Positions 1 through 10,039 are shown, counted from the first letter of the stretch. The stretch is 64,000 nucleotides of DNA from Corynebacterium sp. NML130628 (GCF_001875665.1 NZ_MLAL01000016.1:62001-126000), one strand, 5' to 3'. The notes: generated from the sequence alone by a model not told the origin. Translations and numbers: made by a program.

Positions 1-144
1 GCAGCAGGTCTGTGCTTCGCGCTGCGCGGCAATATGTACAACCTGAGCCGGGGGATTGAGACCCGCCGCCGCGTATTCGCGATCGTTCCAGAGAACGCGC
101 GTCTGACTGAGGTTGAGCTGCAACACACGGCGCGTCTTCGCTAA
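1..144 (+). CDS. sepF: SepF cell-division protein, C-terminal fragment (cut by window edge)
   Basis: The first 47 codons read through in frame 1 to a TAA at 142-144; the start lies outside the window. The fragment contains a hydrophobic strand followed by LRGNMYNLSRG and a run ending in FAIVP, which resembles the C-terminal beta-rich SepF domain that binds FtsZ. SepF anchors FtsZ to the membrane in actinobacteria that lack FtsA. The following yggT and wag31 genes are the usual actinobacterial order sepF-yggT-wag31, which supports the assignment more than the short sequence alone. Confidence 0.75.
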   Translation, partial: AAGLCFALRGNMYNLSRGIETRRRVFAIVPENARLTEVELQHTARLR

Positions 145-194
145 TCGACTCCCAGCTCTGCCAAACATTGCGAAGAACAGGTAGTGTGTGACGC

Positions 195-488
195 GTGTCT
201 TTACTAGGAGCAATTCTTTACGCCGCGCTTGGGCTGTACTCACTGATCGTGGTTATCAGGATCATTGTTGAGATGGTGCAATCCTTCTCGAAGCAGTTCG
301 ACCCGCCGAGTTGGTTTATGGTCATTGCGGAAGGGATGTTCGTGCTTACGGACCCGCCTGTGAAGTTCTTCCGCAAACTTATTCCGCCGATGAGAATGAG
401 CGGAGGAGTTGGGATCGACGTCAGCGTCATTGTGCTCTTCGTGGCGATCATGTTGCTTCAGATGCTGGTTCGGGTCACGATGCTGTAG
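195..488 (+). CDS. YggT family membrane protein
   Basis: This 97-residue protein starts at GTG 195. It has two hydrophobic segments, about residues 5-25 and 74-95, flanking a loop with the YggT-like pattern DPPVKFFRKLIPPM. YggT proteins are small membrane proteins of poorly defined role, encoded beside sepF and divIVA in many Gram-positive bacteria and suspected of helping division or osmotic tolerance. The gene lies 50 bp after sepF and is followed by an intrinsic terminator, so it probably ends the division-gene transcript. No strong ribosome-binding site precedes the GTG, so the exact start is less certain than the frame. Confidence 0.85.
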   Translation: MSLLGAILYAALGLYSLIVVIRIIVEMVQSFSKQFDPPSWFMVIAEGMFVLTDPPVKFFRKLIPPMRMSGGVGIDVSVIVLFVAIMLLQMLVRVTML

Positions 489-502
489 CGTCTTGTATTC
501 GG

Positions 503-529
503 AGGCACCTACGTAGGTAGGTGCCTTTT
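503..529 (+). terminator. Intrinsic terminator after yggT
   Basis: A 9-bp GC-rich stem (GGCACCTAC at 504-512 with GTAGGTGCC at 517-525, extended by an A-T pair) closes a 4-base loop and is followed by TTTT. It separates the sepF-yggT transcript from wag31, implying that wag31 has its own promoter in the remaining 225 bp. Confidence 0.85.
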
Positions 530-570
530 GTTGATTTTCCCGTAATTTCCACCAGGTTTGGGAGGAAATA

Positions 571-601
571 TTGGGCATCAGAGGCCGAAAAGGGGTATAA
601 C
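571..601 (+). promoter_or_regulatory. Candidate wag31 promoter in the 489-756 intergenic region
   Basis: TTGGGC at 571-576 and TATAAC at 596-601 could be -35 and -10 elements, though the 19-base spacer is long. A second possible -10, TACTAT, lies at 637-642. The terminator just upstream requires a promoter here, but which element is used cannot be decided by eye. Apart from the terminator and the GGGAA ribosome-binding sequence before wag31, I see nothing else in this gap. Confidence 0.3.
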
Positions 602-756
602 TGGCGGTGATACCTAGTGCGTGTGAACCTATGCGTTACTATGGATCGATAAAAGAATGACGAACTATTAGATTTTAGGGTTCGCTTCCCGTAGCGTGGG
701 AGGCAATCTGTGTCCGTGATGGTGCGGGCACAATATCGACATCGAAGGGAACGCCA

Positions 757-1761
757 ATGCCGCTGACACCAGCAGACGTGCACAATGTCGCTTTCAGCAA
801 ACCACCAATTGGTAAGCGGGGCTACAACGAGGACGAGGTTGACCAGTTCCTGGACCTCGTGGAAGACACGCTCGCGCAACTGCAAGATGAGAACGATGAC
901 CTTCGCGCCCGTGTCGAAGAACTCGGTGCTGGCGGATCTGCTGCTCCGGTTGCCCCGGCAGCCGCATCCAGCGATGTCGACGAAGCTGAGATTGCACAGC
1001 GCGTCGAGAAGAAGCTTCGCGCGGAGTACGAGCAGAAGCTTCGCGCTGCGCAGGACGCAAAGGTAGCGGCTGAGAAGGACGCTCAGGCCGCGAAGCAGGA
1101 AGCTGCGAAGGCTCGTCAGGAAGCTGAGCAGGCTGCAAAGCAGGCACCGAAGGCTGCTGCGCCACAGCAGGCCGCGGCTGTTGACCAGAACGCCGCTTCC
1201 GCAGATACGCACATGCAGGCAGCCAAGGTGTTGGGTCTCGCGCAGGAGATGGCTGATCGCCTCACCAATGATGCGCAGGCAGAGGCTCGTTCGATGCTCG
1301 ACGAAGCCCGCGGTTCCGCTGAGCGTCAGCTCGCTGACGCAGAGGCACGCTCGAAGAAGCAGCTGTCTGAGGCTGAGACCCACTCCCGTGAGCAGATCGA
1401 GGCCGCTGAGCGTAAGGCTGCAGAGACGAAGCAGTCGGCAGAGGCGCGTGCTCAGCAGCTCGTTGCAGACGCTGAGAAGAAAGCTGAGGAGACCACCAAC
1501 GAGGCCAACTCCCGCGCTGAGGCTCAGATTCGTCAGGCTGAGGAGCAGGCAACCAAGCTGCGCACTGAGGCTGAGCGTAAGCACACCGAGATCATGAACA
1601 CGGTGAAGCAGCAGCAGACGGCTCTCGAGAATCGCATTGCTGAGCTGCGCACTTTTGAGCGTGAGTACCGTACGCGTCTGCGCACGCTGCTCGAGTCGCA
1701 GCTGGAGGAGCTGGAGACTCGCGGTTCGTCCGCTCCGAGTGGCGACGCAGGCAATAAGTAG
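757..1761 (+). CDS. wag31: Wag31/DivIVA polar growth protein
   Basis: This 334-residue protein begins with the DivIVA membrane-binding module ([20 protein letters not shown], then [12 protein letters not shown]). A short Ala/Pro linker near residues 65-78 leads to a long, charged, Ala/Glu/Gln-rich coiled coil from about residue 78 to 315. DivIVA proteins collect at the curved cell poles; in corynebacteria and mycobacteria they are essential and direct tip growth and envelope synthesis. GGGAACGCC lies just before the ATG. A perfect hairpin follows the stop. The order sepF-yggT-wag31-ileS is typical. The repeat-like codons of the coiled coil produce long open frames on the opposite strand that should be ignored. 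Confidence 0.97.
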   Translation: MPLTPADVHNVAFSKPPIGKRGYNEDEVDQFLDLVEDTLAQLQDENDDLRARVEELGAGGSAAPVAPAAASSDVDEAEIAQRVEKKLRAEYEQKLRAAQDAKVAAEKDAQAAKQEAAKARQEAEQAAKQAPKAAAPQQAAAVDQNAASADTHMQAAKVLGLAQEMADRLTNDAQAEARSMLDEARGSAERQLADAEARSKKQLSEAETHSREQIEAAERKAAETKQSAEARAQQLVADAEKKAEETTNEANSRAEAQIRQAEEQATKLRTEAERKHTEIMNTVKQQQTALENRIAELRTFEREYRTRLRTLLESQLEELETRGSSAPSGDAGNK

Positions 1762-1775
1762 TTTCTTTCGGACTC

Positions 1776-1805
1776 AACCACCATTCACCCCGGTGAATGG
1801 TGGTT
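1776..1805 (+). terminator. Hairpin terminator after wag31
   Basis: A 14-bp perfect inverted repeat (AACCACCATTCACC at 1776-1789, matching 1792-1805) with a 2-base spacer lies 15 bp after the wag31 stop. It lacks a strong U tract, so it may work as a transcript-end stabiliser as well as a terminator. It separates wag31 from the ileS leader. Confidence 0.7.
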
Positions 1806-1840
1806 GTTGCCATTTCAGGCAGCCCTAAGGCTAGAATAAG

Positions 1841-2105
1841 ACGTGCTGCTCACCCCGCCTGAGGTGGGGAGGGAGCACGTGATGATCCGTCCATCAACGG
1901 GGAGCGTTTCCGGAAGAACGGCTGCAGAGCTATACGGCTCCGTTGCTTACTAGAACCGGACGTAATTAGGAAGCGTTATTTCTTTTTCACCGCAAATGAA
2001 GCGGAAGTTCGCCTTTTGGCGGGCTTCAAGCAGGGTGGTACCGCGTGGCGTCGTTCGCTGCGTCCCTGTGGTTTTGACAGCATTGTGTGTGAAGGAGAGA
2101 CCGAG
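1841..2105 (+). promoter_or_regulatory. T-box riboswitch leader of ileS, probably translational
   Basis: The conserved T-box core AGGGTGGTACCGCG lies at 2032-2045. Upstream is a 10-bp hairpin (2004-2013 with 2018-2027), as expected of stem III. CAGGG at 2031-2035 can pair with CCCTG at 2064-2068, forming the helix that holds the tRNA acceptor end. A 5' hairpin (ACGTGCT 1841-1847 with AGCACGT 1874-1880, inner pairing CCCCGCC/GGTGGGG) precedes GATGATCC, which holds an ATC triplet that could be the isoleucine specifier. No U-run terminator lies between the T-box and the start codon; the AAGGAG ribosome-binding site follows directly. This fits the translational ileS T-boxes with a shortened stem I known from actinobacteria. 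The specifier and sequestrator assignments are inference. Confidence 0.88.
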
Positions 2106-5100
2106 ATGAGTAAGGTCGGAAGCGTCTACCCGAAGGTAGATCTGACCGGGGGAAGTACCGCGTTCCCAAAGATGGAGGAGCAGGTACTGAAGTACTGGAA
2201 CGAAGACGATACGTTCCAGGCATCGCTGAAGCAGCGCGAAGACTGTGAAGAATATGTGTTTAACGACGGCCCTCCGTTCGCAAACGGTTTGCCGCACTAC
2301 GGGCACCTGCTGACCGGCTATGTCAAGGACATCGTTCCGCGTTACCGTACGATGGCGGGCTACTACGTCCCTCGTGTGTTCGGTTGGGACTGCCACGGTT
2401 TGCCTGCTGAGCTTGAGGCGGAGAAGCAGCTCGGCATCAAGGATAAGGCCGAAATCGAGAACATGGGTCTGGCGCAGTTTAACCAGTACTGCGCAAAGTC
2501 CGTGATGCACTATGCCGATGAGTGGAAAGAGTACGTGACTCGCCAGGCTCGTTGGGTTGACTTTGATAACGGCTACAAGACGATGGAGCTTCCGTACATG
2601 GAGTCCGTCATTTGGGCATTTAAGACGCTGTATGACAAGGGCTTGATCTACCAGGGTTTCCGCGTGCTGCCGTACTCGTGGGCGGAGCACACGCCGCTGT
2701 CGAACCAGGAAACGCGCCTGGATGACTCCTACCGCGACCGCCAGGATCCGACGGTGACGGTGACTATGCCGTTTACCGGTGGGCGCGAGGGCTTTGCGGC
2801 CGCGGAGACGTGGGCGAAGCATCCTGAGCTGCACGACGCAGCCGCGATTGCCTGGACCACCACGCCGTGGACGTTGCCATCGAACTTGGCGCTCGCGGTC
2901 CACCCGGAGGTTGAATACTCGTTGGTCCGTGTGGGGGCGGACGGTGAGGAAGCGGTCGTCGGCAAGAAGTTGCTGTTGGCGAGCGAGCTGATCGGCGCGT
3001 ACGCGAAGGAGCTGGGTGAGGAGCACGAGGTCGTTGCGACCTTCAAGGGCGCTGAGCTCGAGGGCCTGGAGTATGAGCCGGTTTTCGACTACTTCCGTGA
3101 CCAAGAAAACGCATTCATGGTGCTGAACGCGGACTACGTCACCACTGAGGACGGTACGGGTGTTGTCCACCAAGCCCCGGCCTTCGGTGAAGACGATATG
3201 TTCACCTGCCAGGAGTACGGCATCGATCTGGTCATCCCGGTCGACGCGGATGGCAAGTTCACCTCGCTTGTGCCGGAGTACGCAGGCAAGCTGGTGTTTG
3301 ACGCGAACCGTGACATCATCCGCGACCTTCGTGCCAAGCAGCGCGTTGTCCGCGATCAGACGATCGTCCACTCGTACCCGCACTCGTGGCGCTCGGGCGA
3401 GCCGCTGATCTATATGGCGCTGCCAGCGTGGTTCGTGAAGGTCACGGAGTTCCGCGATCGCATGGTAGAGCTGAACCAGGAGATTGACTGGATCCCATCC
3501 CACATCCGTGACGGCCAGTTCGGCAAGTGGCTGGAAGGCGCGCGTGATTGGAACATTTCTCGAACCCGTTACTGGGGCTCGCCCGTGCCGGCGTGGGTGT
3601 CGGACAACCCCGAGTATCCGCGCGTGGATGTGTATGGTTCGCTTGATGAGCTGGAGAAGGATTTCGGTGTTCGTCCGAAGTCGCTGCACCGTCCAGACAT
3701 TGATGAGCTGGTCCGCCCGAACCCGGACGATCCGACTGGTAAGTCGATGATGCGCCGCGTGTCAGACGTGTTGGACTGCTGGTTTGATTCTGGTTCTATG
3801 CCGTTCGCGCAGTACCACTACCCATTCGAGAACGTCGAGGAGCACGACGCTCGTCAGCCTGCGGACTTCATCGTGGAATACTCGGGCCAGTCGCGAGGCT
3901 GGTTCTACGTGCAGCATGTCTTGGCGACGGCACTCTTCGATCGCCCCGCGTACAAGAAGGTCGTGGCGCACGGCATCGTGTTGGGCAACGATGGCCTGAA
4001 GATGTCGAAGTCGAAGGGCAACTATCCGAACGTCAACGAGGTCTTTGACCGCGATGGTTCCGACGCGATGCGTTGGTTCCTGATGTCCTCGCCAATCCTG
4101 CGCGGCGGCAACCTGATCGTGACGGAGCAGGGCATCCGTGAGGGCGTGCGCCATGCGTTGCTGCCGATCTGGAACGCGTACACGTTCCTGCAGTTGTACT
4201 CCTCCGAGGAAGCGAAGTTCAGCGTGGATTCGCAGGATGTGCTGGACCGCTACATCCTTGCGAAGACACATGACCTTGTGGCTGCGGTGAAGTCCGCGCT
4301 TGACGACACCCGCATTGCGGATGCGTGCGACGAGGTCCGCCGGTTCGCTGACTCCCTGACGAACTGGTACGTGCGCCGTTCGCGTGATCGTTTCTGGGCA
4401 GGCCAGGAGGAGCACCCTGAGGCGTTCGACACGCTGTACACGGTGCTGGAGATCCTGACCCGTGTGACGGCGCCACTCCTGCCGTACATCAGTGAGGTCA
4501 TTTGGCGAGGCCTGACCGGTGGCCGCTCGGTGCACCTGGCGGACTTCCCGTCCGCGGACGCCATCCCTGCGGACCCTGAGCTGGTCAGCGCGATGGATGC
4601 TACCCGCGCCGTGTGTTCTGCGGCGTCCTCGGTGCGTAAGTCGAAGAAGCTGCGTAACCGTCTGCCGCTGCCGAAGCTCACCGTGGCCCTGGCTGGCTCG
4701 GAGCAGCTGAAGGACTTCGCATCCGTCATTAAGGATGAGGTCAACGTGAAGGAGGTTGCGCTGACCGACGACGTCGACTCGGTTGGCTCCTTCGAGGTTG
4801 TGGTCAACGCAAAGGTTGCTGGTCCGAAGCTGGGCCGTGACGTGCAGCGCGCGATCAAGAACGTCAAGGCTGGCAACTACGTGCGTGAAGGCGACAACGT
4901 TGTTGTTGACGGCGACATCGTGCTCACACCGGAGCTCTACACCGAGCGCCTGGTGGCAGAAGACCCGACGAGCACCGCCAGGGTCGATGCGAATGATGAT
5001 GTGGTCGGCCTGGTCGTGCTTGACACGGAACTGACTGAGGAGCTCGAAGCCGAAGGCTGGGCGGCTGACGTCATTCGTGGTTTGCAGGACGCGCGCAAGA

Positions 5101-5294
5101 AGGAAGGCTACGAAGTCTCTGACCGCATCGCGGTGAAGCTGTGCGTTCCGGCAGACAAGGTCGAGTGGGTGCAGCGCCATGCTGAGCACATCGCGCATGA
5201 GACACTCGCGACATCCTTCGACGTCGTCGAGACGCTCGATGGCGATCTTCACACGATTCACGACGGTGTGAGCGCAGCGATTGCGAAACAGTAG
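2106..5294 (+). CDS. ileS: Isoleucyl-tRNA synthetase
   Basis: IleS charges tRNA-Ile in the cytoplasm. The protein has 1,062 residues, the long form usual in actinobacteria. The HIGH-type motif is HYGH at residues 64-67, after [11 protein letters not shown]. The KMSKS loop is at residues 632-636. A CP1 editing insertion lies between them, and an anticodon-binding region plus C-terminal extension follows. The frame is open upstream to 2016, but that part is the T-box RNA; ATG 2106 with GAAGGAG nine bases upstream and the start [16 protein letters not shown] is clearly the true start. The T-box implies control by uncharged tRNA-Ile. dinB begins 6 bp after the stop and may be co-transcribed. Confidence 0.98.
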   Translation: MSKVGSVYPKVDLTGGSTAFPKMEEQVLKYWNEDDTFQASLKQREDCEEYVFNDGPPFANGLPHYGHLLTGYVKDIVPRYRTMAGYYVPRVFGWDCHGLPAELEAEKQLGIKDKAEIENMGLAQFNQYCAKSVMHYADEWKEYVTRQARWVDFDNGYKTMELPYMESVIWAFKTLYDKGLIYQGFRVLPYSWAEHTPLSNQETRLDDSYRDRQDPTVTVTMPFTGGREGFAAAETWAKHPELHDAAAIAWTTTPWTLPSNLALAVHPEVEYSLVRVGADGEEAVVGKKLLLASELIGAYAKELGEEHEVVATFKGAELEGLEYEPVFDYFRDQENAFMVLNADYVTTEDGTGVVHQAPAFGEDDMFTCQEYGIDLVIPVDADGKFTSLVPEYAGKLVFDANRDIIRDLRAKQRVVRDQTIVHSYPHSWRSGEPLIYMALPAWFVKVTEFRDRMVELNQEIDWIPSHIRDGQFGKWLEGARDWNISRTRYWGSPVPAWVSDNPEYPRVDVYGSLDELEKDFGVRPKSLHRPDIDELVRPNPDDPTGKSMMRRVSDVLDCWFDSGSMPFAQYHYPFENVEEHDARQPADFIVEYSGQSRGWFYVQHVLATALFDRPAYKKVVAHGIVLGNDGLKMSKSKGNYPNVNEVFDRDGSDAMRWFLMSSPILRGGNLIVTEQGIREGVRHALLPIWNAYTFLQLYSSEEAKFSVDSQDVLDRYILAKTHDLVAAVKSALDDTRIADACDEVRRFADSLTNWYVRRSRDRFWAGQEEHPEAFDTLYTVLEILTRVTAPLLPYISEVIWRGLTGGRSVHLADFPSADAIPADPELVSAMDATRAVCSAASSVRKSKKLRNRLPLPKLTVALAGSEQLKDFASVIKDEVNVKEVALTDDVDSVGSFEVVVNAKVAGPKLGRDVQRAIKNVKAGNYVREGDNVVVDGDIVLTPELYTERLVAEDPTSTARVDANDDVVGLVVLDTELTEELEAEGWAADVIRGLQDARKKEGYEVSDRIAVKLCVPADKVEWVQRHAEHIAHETLATSFDVVETLDGDLHTIHDGVSAAIAKQ

Positions 5295-5300
5295 GTCGCT

Positions 5301-6686
5301 ATGAAACGTTGGGTCCTGCACATCGACATGGATGCGTTCTACGCATCCTGCGAGCAGCTCACACGCCCAACGTTACGCGGACGCCCCGTCCTTGTTGCTG
5401 GTGTCAACGGGCGGGGCGTTGTCGCGGGCGCAAGCTACGAAGCCCGCAAATACGGGGCGCGTTCCGCAATGCCGACACATCAAGCAGCGAAGCTGGTGGG
5501 TCCGCGTGCGGTACTCGTTGCCCCGCGACGCCCGGTGTACAAAGTGGCGTCGCAACGAGTGTTTGAAATTATTGAGCGCAACGTCAGCATTGTGGAGCAA
5601 CTTTCCATTGATGAAGCGTTCTTGGAGCCCGAGGAGCTCGTGGGCGCGGACCCAGAGACCGTTCGGGAATGGGCCGAGGAGCTACGTGCTCAGATCAAAG
5701 AGGAGACTGGCCTGCCGAGCTCGATTGGGGCGGGGAGCGGCAAGCAGTACGCGAAGATCGGCTCTGGGCTAGCGAAGCCTGACGGGGTATACACTTTGCC
5801 GCATGAACAGCAGGAATCGCTGCTGCACCCGTTGAATGTGAATGAGCTTTGGGGTGTTGGGCCGGTCACGGAGGCGAAGCTTGCGCAGGCCGGGATTGAA
5901 ACGATTGGGGACTTCGCGGCGTTGAGCGAAAAGGAGGTCGATATTGCGCTCGGAGGGGTCGTCGCGAAGCAATTGTGGCAGCTGGCGCGCGGGCACGATG
6001 ATCGCCCGGTTGCGCCACGCGCCGTGGCGAAGCAGATTTCCTCCGAGCACACCTTCCCGCACGACCTGACTACCGTGGCTGAAGTCGACGCTGCAGTGGA
6101 GCGTGCCGCGGAGGAGTCGCACCGCCGATTGCTGAAAGATGGGCGTGGAGCACGCACCGTGACGGTGAAGCTGCGGATGGCAGACTTCCGCATCGAATCG
6201 CGGTCAGCGACGCTGCCGTACGCCACCGACGACGCCGAAACGCTGCGCGCGACGGCATTTCGCATCGTGCGATATCCGGATGAGGTAGGCCCGATTCGGC
6301 TCGTGGGTGTGTCTTATTCGGGGTTGGAAGACGCGCTGCAGGACGTGCTCTTTCCGGAGCTGGATCAGGAGATTGTCCGGCCCGTACCAGCTGACAGTGA
6401 CTACGAGTCAGGGGTTAGCGACCACGTAGCCAGCAGCGATATCGCGGTCGAGCTTTATGACGGCCCCACCAGCGGAGTATGGCGCGCGACCCAGGACGTC
6501 TACCACGAAGAATATGGCCATGGCTGGGTCCAGGGCGCGGGCAAAGGCTGGGTGAGTGTGCGTTTTGAAACGCGCGCTACAGGCCCAGGCAAGGTGCACA
6601 CGCTGCGTATCGACGACCCCAAACTCCAGCCAGGCGACCCAGTGGATTCACTCGCGTGGCAGGATTGGCTCGAATCAGAACACTGA
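5301..6686 (+). CDS. dinB: DNA polymerase IV (Y family, DinB)
   Basis: This 461-residue protein begins MKRWVLHIDMDAFYASCEQ, the first catalytic motif of Y-family polymerases. The second, SIDEAFLE with paired acidic residues, is near residue 102. A helix-hairpin-helix region (LWGVGPVTEAKLAQAGI) and a little-finger domain follow. The last ~120 residues exceed the usual 350-residue DinB and resemble the longer actinobacterial form; I cannot assign a beta-clamp motif with confidence. The enzyme performs error-prone bypass synthesis. It lies 6 bp after ileS, and its 3' end overlaps convergent ansA by 12 bp. No LexA box is evident before it. Confidence 0.95.
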   Translation: MKRWVLHIDMDAFYASCEQLTRPTLRGRPVLVAGVNGRGVVAGASYEARKYGARSAMPTHQAAKLVGPRAVLVAPRRPVYKVASQRVFEIIERNVSIVEQLSIDEAFLEPEELVGADPETVREWAEELRAQIKEETGLPSSIGAGSGKQYAKIGSGLAKPDGVYTLPHEQQESLLHPLNVNELWGVGPVTEAKLAQAGIETIGDFAALSEKEVDIALGGVVAKQLWQLARGHDDRPVAPRAVAKQISSEHTFPHDLTTVAEVDAAVERAAEESHRRLLKDGRGARTVTVKLRMADFRIESRSATLPYATDDAETLRATAFRIVRYPDEVGPIRLVGVSYSGLEDALQDVLFPELDQEIVRPVPADSDYESGVSDHVASSDIAVELYDGPTSGVWRATQDVYHEEYGHGWVQGAGKGWVSVRFETRATGPGKVHTLRIDDPKLQPGDPVDSLAWQDWLESEH

Positions 6687-7586
6687 CGCCGGATCTACGC
6701 CGTTAGCTAGCGCTGTCGCGAGAGCGATGCGTGCCTGACCGGCGCGTAGGAAACCAGCAGCGATCGCACCTCGAGAGCCGAGGGTCGCACCACCGCCTGC
6801 GCCACCGTATGCGAATGTGACTTCGCCGTAGGGGACCGAACTGGTGATGACAACAGGGATACCGAGCCTGAGCACGCGGGCGATCGCTGCCCCCATGCCG
6901 GGACCGACGTTGCCGGAGCCAAGCGCCTCGATCACGATGCCGTCCGGGTTTGAGCTGGCAATAGCGTCGACAATGTCTCCCTCCGCGCCGGGCCAGGCGC
7001 GCAGGATGGGGATACGAAGATCCGCCAAGGAGGCGCGGCCGAGCGCTGCGGGGCGAGGGAGTGGGCGCCCGCTGCTCAGCGCGAACGCGTCGAGAGCGTG
7101 GGTATCACGCTTGAGTAGGCCGCGCGCAGGCAGGGTTGCGCCACCGAAGTGGAGGAGGACGCCGTTGTTGCGGCGGAGCGGATCTGCGGCGACGGCAATT
7201 GCGCTTGCGAGGTTTCCAGGACCGTCAGGGTGTTGGTGGTCGGCCGCGTGTTGTGCGCCGGTGAGCACGATTGGGCGGGGGTCGTCGTGCACGATGTCGA
7301 GCGCGAATGCGGTCTCTGCCATGGAGTCGGTGCCGTGGCTCATCACAATCCCGCGGATCTGCGGATCTTGTAGTGCTTTCGCAGTGAGGGAGCGAAGCTT
7401 GTCGAGGTCAGCGAACGTGATCGCTGACGAGTCAAGGCGCAGCGCGTCGTGTACTCGGACGGACTCGGCGGTGCCACTGGAGCGAACAAGTTCTTCAGCG
7501 TTGAGGGTGGGCACGAGGGCGCCGTCGGCGTCTGCGGTACATGCGATAGTGCCGCCGGTGGCGATGAGTAGTACGAAAGGTTCCAT
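6675..7586 (-). CDS. ansA: L-asparaginase
   Basis: This 303-residue protein hydrolyses asparagine to aspartate and ammonia. The N-terminal catalytic threonine motif is ATGGTIAC at residues 9-16. The second threonine-aspartate motif is MSHGTDSMAETA near residue 98. A late AYGGAGGG region matches the small C-terminal domain. There is no signal peptide, so a cytoplasmic location is likely. ATG 7586 is the natural start. The gene converges on dinB and the coding ends overlap. It is divergent from the MTB12-like lipoprotein gene, with about 130 bp between their starts that must hold both promoters. Confidence 0.93.
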   Translation of the reverse strand: MEPFVLLIATGGTIACTADADGALVPTLNAEELVRSSGTAESVRVHDALRLDSSAITFADLDKLRSLTAKALQDPQIRGIVMSHGTDSMAETAFALDIVHDDPRPIVLTGAQHAADHQHPDGPGNLASAIAVAADPLRRNNGVLLHFGGATLPARGLLKRDTHALDAFALSSGRPLPRPAALGRASLADLRIPILRAWPGAEGDIVDAIASSNPDGIVIEALGSGNVGPGMGAAIARVLRLGIPVVITSSVPYGEVTFAYGGAGGGATLGSRGAIAAGFLRAGQARIALATALANGVDPASVF

Positions 7587-7716
7587 AATCTACAGCGTGC
7601 CAGAGTGGCGTATTGGTGCCGAGGTGGAAACGCCGGTAACGTTGGCAAGGTTAGAGCGGTGTTGGCTCGCAACCTGCGACCGTGAGCCGCTGAGGACAAT
7701 GCTTCAAGGAGAAATC

Positions 7717-8307
7717 GTGAAAGCAGCACCGATCGTAGCCGTCGCCACCGCGCTGGGCCTCGGGCTTGGCATGAGCGCATGCTCTGGTGACAACGGCCAG
7801 GACACCACCGCGACCACGGCGACGCAGGCCACCAGCGAGTCCGTCGCGCCCGCCGCGCAGCAACCAACCGCTGAAGAACTCAACGCAGTGCTCATGCGCG
7901 CAACCGATGCAAGCGTGCCGATCGAAGAGCGCGTGAACACGGTCCAGGGTGGAGAAAACGTCCCTGAGCTGTTCGACGTGATGGCGCAGTCCCAAGAGGA
8001 GTCCGGCGCGAACTTCCAGGTCGTGCCTCCTGTACTTCCTGGCTACACCCCGGACACGGTGTTGGCAACGGTGAGTTTCACCCGTCCTGACTCGCAGCCA
8101 CAGCTGGCAGAAGACGTCGAGTTCGTCTTCGAAGACGGCGTGTGGAAGCTTTCCCAGGTGTGGGCGTGCACCCTGATCAACAACACGCTGCCACCAGAGC
8201 AGGTGCCAGAAATGTGCATGAGCTCGGCCCCGCAGCCGGCCGCGCCGGCTGAAGAACAGCCAGGTGAGCAGCCTGCGGAAGAGTACCAGCAGGCCCCGAA
8301 CCTCTAA
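7717..8307 (+). CDS. MTB12-like lipoprotein of unknown function
   Basis: The 196-residue protein starts at GTG 7717 behind AAGGAG. The frame is open far upstream, but that part runs antisense to ansA and is not coding. A signal peptide (KAAPIVAVATALGLGLG) leads to MSAC, a lipobox with the cysteine near residue 28. A Thr/Ala/Gln-rich linker follows. A domain at about residues 50-165 with LMRATDASVPIEERV and a final beta strand near VEFVFEDGVWKLS resembles the C-terminal domain of mycobacterial low-molecular-weight antigen MTB12. The tail is rich in Pro, Glu and Gln. The protein is probably anchored on the outer face of the membrane; its role is unknown. Confidence 0.75.
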   Translation: MKAAPIVAVATALGLGLGMSACSGDNGQDTTATTATQATSESVAPAAQQPTAEELNAVLMRATDASVPIEERVNTVQGGENVPELFDVMAQSQEESGANFQVVPPVLPGYTPDTVLATVSFTRPDSQPQLAEDVEFVFEDGVWKLSQVWACTLINNTLPPEQVPEMCMSSAPQPAAPAEEQPGEQPAEEYQQAPNL

Positions 8308-8308
8308 G

Positions 8309-10006
8309 CTACTGCTTATCCGCGCGCCAGAGCTCCTCTGTCCATAGTGTTGCCAGAGTGAGAGTTCTGGCGCGCGCGTCTTTCTTAGCCTGGCGTTCGT
8401 GCCACTGGCGGCGCACCCAGCGGTCGTGGCTGGTGATAACGACGGTGCCTTCGAATTCGAGGAGCGCATGCTCGAGCTCCTCGGCGAGTGCGAGCGAGAG
8501 GTGGTTTGTCGGCTCGTCGAGCAGCAGTAGGTCCGGCGGGCACGCTAGGATGATGCCGAGTGAGACTCGGCGACGCTGGCCGAGCGAGAGGTCGTCGAGC
8601 TTCTTCGCCGCCTGCTCCTCGGTCATCAAGCCCATTTCTACGAGGTCTGGCACACCGTTTGGGGTGAGCTCCGCGAATACTTCGGCAGCGGTTTTGTCGA
8701 GGTCAGTCCACGAGTCATCCTGTTCGAGGCGTGCGACGGTCATCTCCTCCGGCATGATGATTTCGCCCTCGTAGTCGTGCAGCTGGCCGTCGATAATTTT
8801 CAGCAGGGTGGATTTACCGGATCCGTTTGGGCCCTCGACAAGTAGCTGCTGGCCGGGCTGCACTTTGATGCTCAATGGGGCGAGACGGTCCGGAACCGAA
8901 AGGTTCTGGGTGACCAGTGCCGGGAGGCCTAGTGAGGTTGCAGTGTGCGGTGGGAGCCCACGGAAGCGCAGCCGTGCCGGTGGCTCCGGGATCTCCGTTC
9001 GCTCCAGCGCCTCTAAGCGTTGCGACGCCGAGCGCCTGCGGTTGCCCACCGTTTTCGCCGCGCGGTCTGCCTGGTACTTTGCCGCCATGCGTATATCGGA
9101 GGAGGCTTCCTGCTTGTGGAAGATGTCCTCGCCGGTTTGCTCGGCGGCCTTCTCGAGCCGAGCGCGTTCGTGCTCTTGCGCTGCGTAGTCGCTTTCCCAG
9201 CGGCGCCGCCGGTCCTCGCGGGCCTTGAGGTAGTCGCTGAACGCGCCGCGGTAGCGGGTGCCCTGGCGAGTCTCCTCGCCGAAGCCACCCTCCGCGCCAA
9301 GGCCAGGGTCGAGGTCGACGATGCCGTCACAGGAGGTATCGAGAAAGTAGCGGTCGTGCGATGCCGCGAGCACCGGCCCCTTGAATGCGTCGAGCTCTCC
9401 GATGAGGAAGTCGACGGCTTCGTCGTCGAGGTGGTTGGTTGGCTCGTCGAGCACCATCGCGTCCACCGGGTGCAGGAGCAGCGTGGCCAGCGCGAAACGG
9501 CGGCGCTGCCCGCCGGACATCTCGCCTAGTGGGGTGGCCAGGTCCACGTTGGCAAGACCCAGGCCAGCTAATACGGTGGCGATGCGCGCATCCAGCTCCC
9601 ACACTCCGGAGTTTTCCGCGCGTGACAACGCCCGGTCATATGCTTCGGCGGCCTCCTGGTCATCTGGGTTGTCGACCATACGCTGCGCAAAGGTTGAGAT
9701 GTCTTCCTCGACAGCACGAAGTTCCTTGACTGCTTCGTCGATCAGTGATTGGGCAGGCTCACTAAACGGCAGTGATGTTTCTTGCGGGATGAAGCCCGTG
9801 ATCGGCGGAGTGATGAGCACACCCGCGTCGGGCTTTAGCTCACCTGAGATGATGCCGAGCAGCGTCGATTTGCCTGCGCCGTTCTCTCCAATGAGACCGG
9901 TCACAGATCCGGATGGCACCGCGAAAGAAATGTCGGTAAGGACGCGGTGTCCGCCCGGGTACGAAAACGATATGCCGTCAAGGCCGATATGGAGTGGGGC
10001 AGTCAT
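8309..10006 (-). CDS. ABC-F family ATPase
   Basis: This 565-residue protein has two ABC ATPase domains and no membrane segment. Domain 1 has Walker A GENGAGKST at residues 40-48, signature MSGGQRRR and Walker B VLDEPTNHLD. A charged alpha-helical linker rich in Glu/Arg joins the domains. Domain 2 has Walker [10 protein letters not shown], signature LSLGQRRR and Walker B LLLDEPTNHL. ABC-F proteins act on the ribosome, as translation factors or in antibiotic protection. Which applies here cannot be read from the sequence. ATG 10006 has GAGGAA upstream. The gene ends 1 bp from the convergent lipoprotein gene. Confidence 0.93.
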   Translation of the reverse strand: MTAPLHIGLDGISFSYPGGHRVLTDISFAVPSGSVTGLIGENGAGKSTLLGIISGELKPDAGVLITPPITGFIPQETSLPFSEPAQSLIDEAVKELRAVEEDISTFAQRMVDNPDDQEAAEAYDRALSRAENSGVWELDARIATVLAGLGLANVDLATPLGEMSGGQRRRFALATLLLHPVDAMVLDEPTNHLDDEAVDFLIGELDAFKGPVLAASHDRYFLDTSCDGIVDLDPGLGAEGGFGEETRQGTRYRGAFSDYLKAREDRRRRWESDYAAQEHERARLEKAAEQTGEDIFHKQEASSDIRMAAKYQADRAAKTVGNRRRSASQRLEALERTEIPEPPARLRFRGLPPHTATSLGLPALVTQNLSVPDRLAPLSIKVQPGQQLLVEGPNGSGKSTLLKIIDGQLHDYEGEIIMPEEMTVARLEQDDSWTDLDKTAAEVFAELTPNGVPDLVEMGLMTEEQAAKKLDDLSLGQRRRVSLGIILACPPDLLLLDEPTNHLSLALAEELEHALLEFEGTVVITSHDRWVRRQWHERQAKKDARARTLTLATLWTEELWRADKQ

Positions 10007-10039
10007 GGGATGTTCCTCGTGATCAAATGTGGGCGTCTC

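Noticed and set aside
475-1584. Long minus-strand open frame opposite wag31.
   Set aside because: Coiled-coil codon bias on the plus strand leaves few stops in the complement. The translation has no domain and is Leu/Arg/Ser-rich.
3762-5321. Long minus-strand open frame opposite ileS.
   Set aside because: It is fully antisense to a certain gene and has no recognisable motif or ribosome-binding site.
6844-7716. Open frame extending the MTB12-like lipoprotein gene some 290 codons upstream.
   Set aside because: It runs antisense to the ansA coding sequence. The signal peptide and ribosome-binding site place the true start at 7717.
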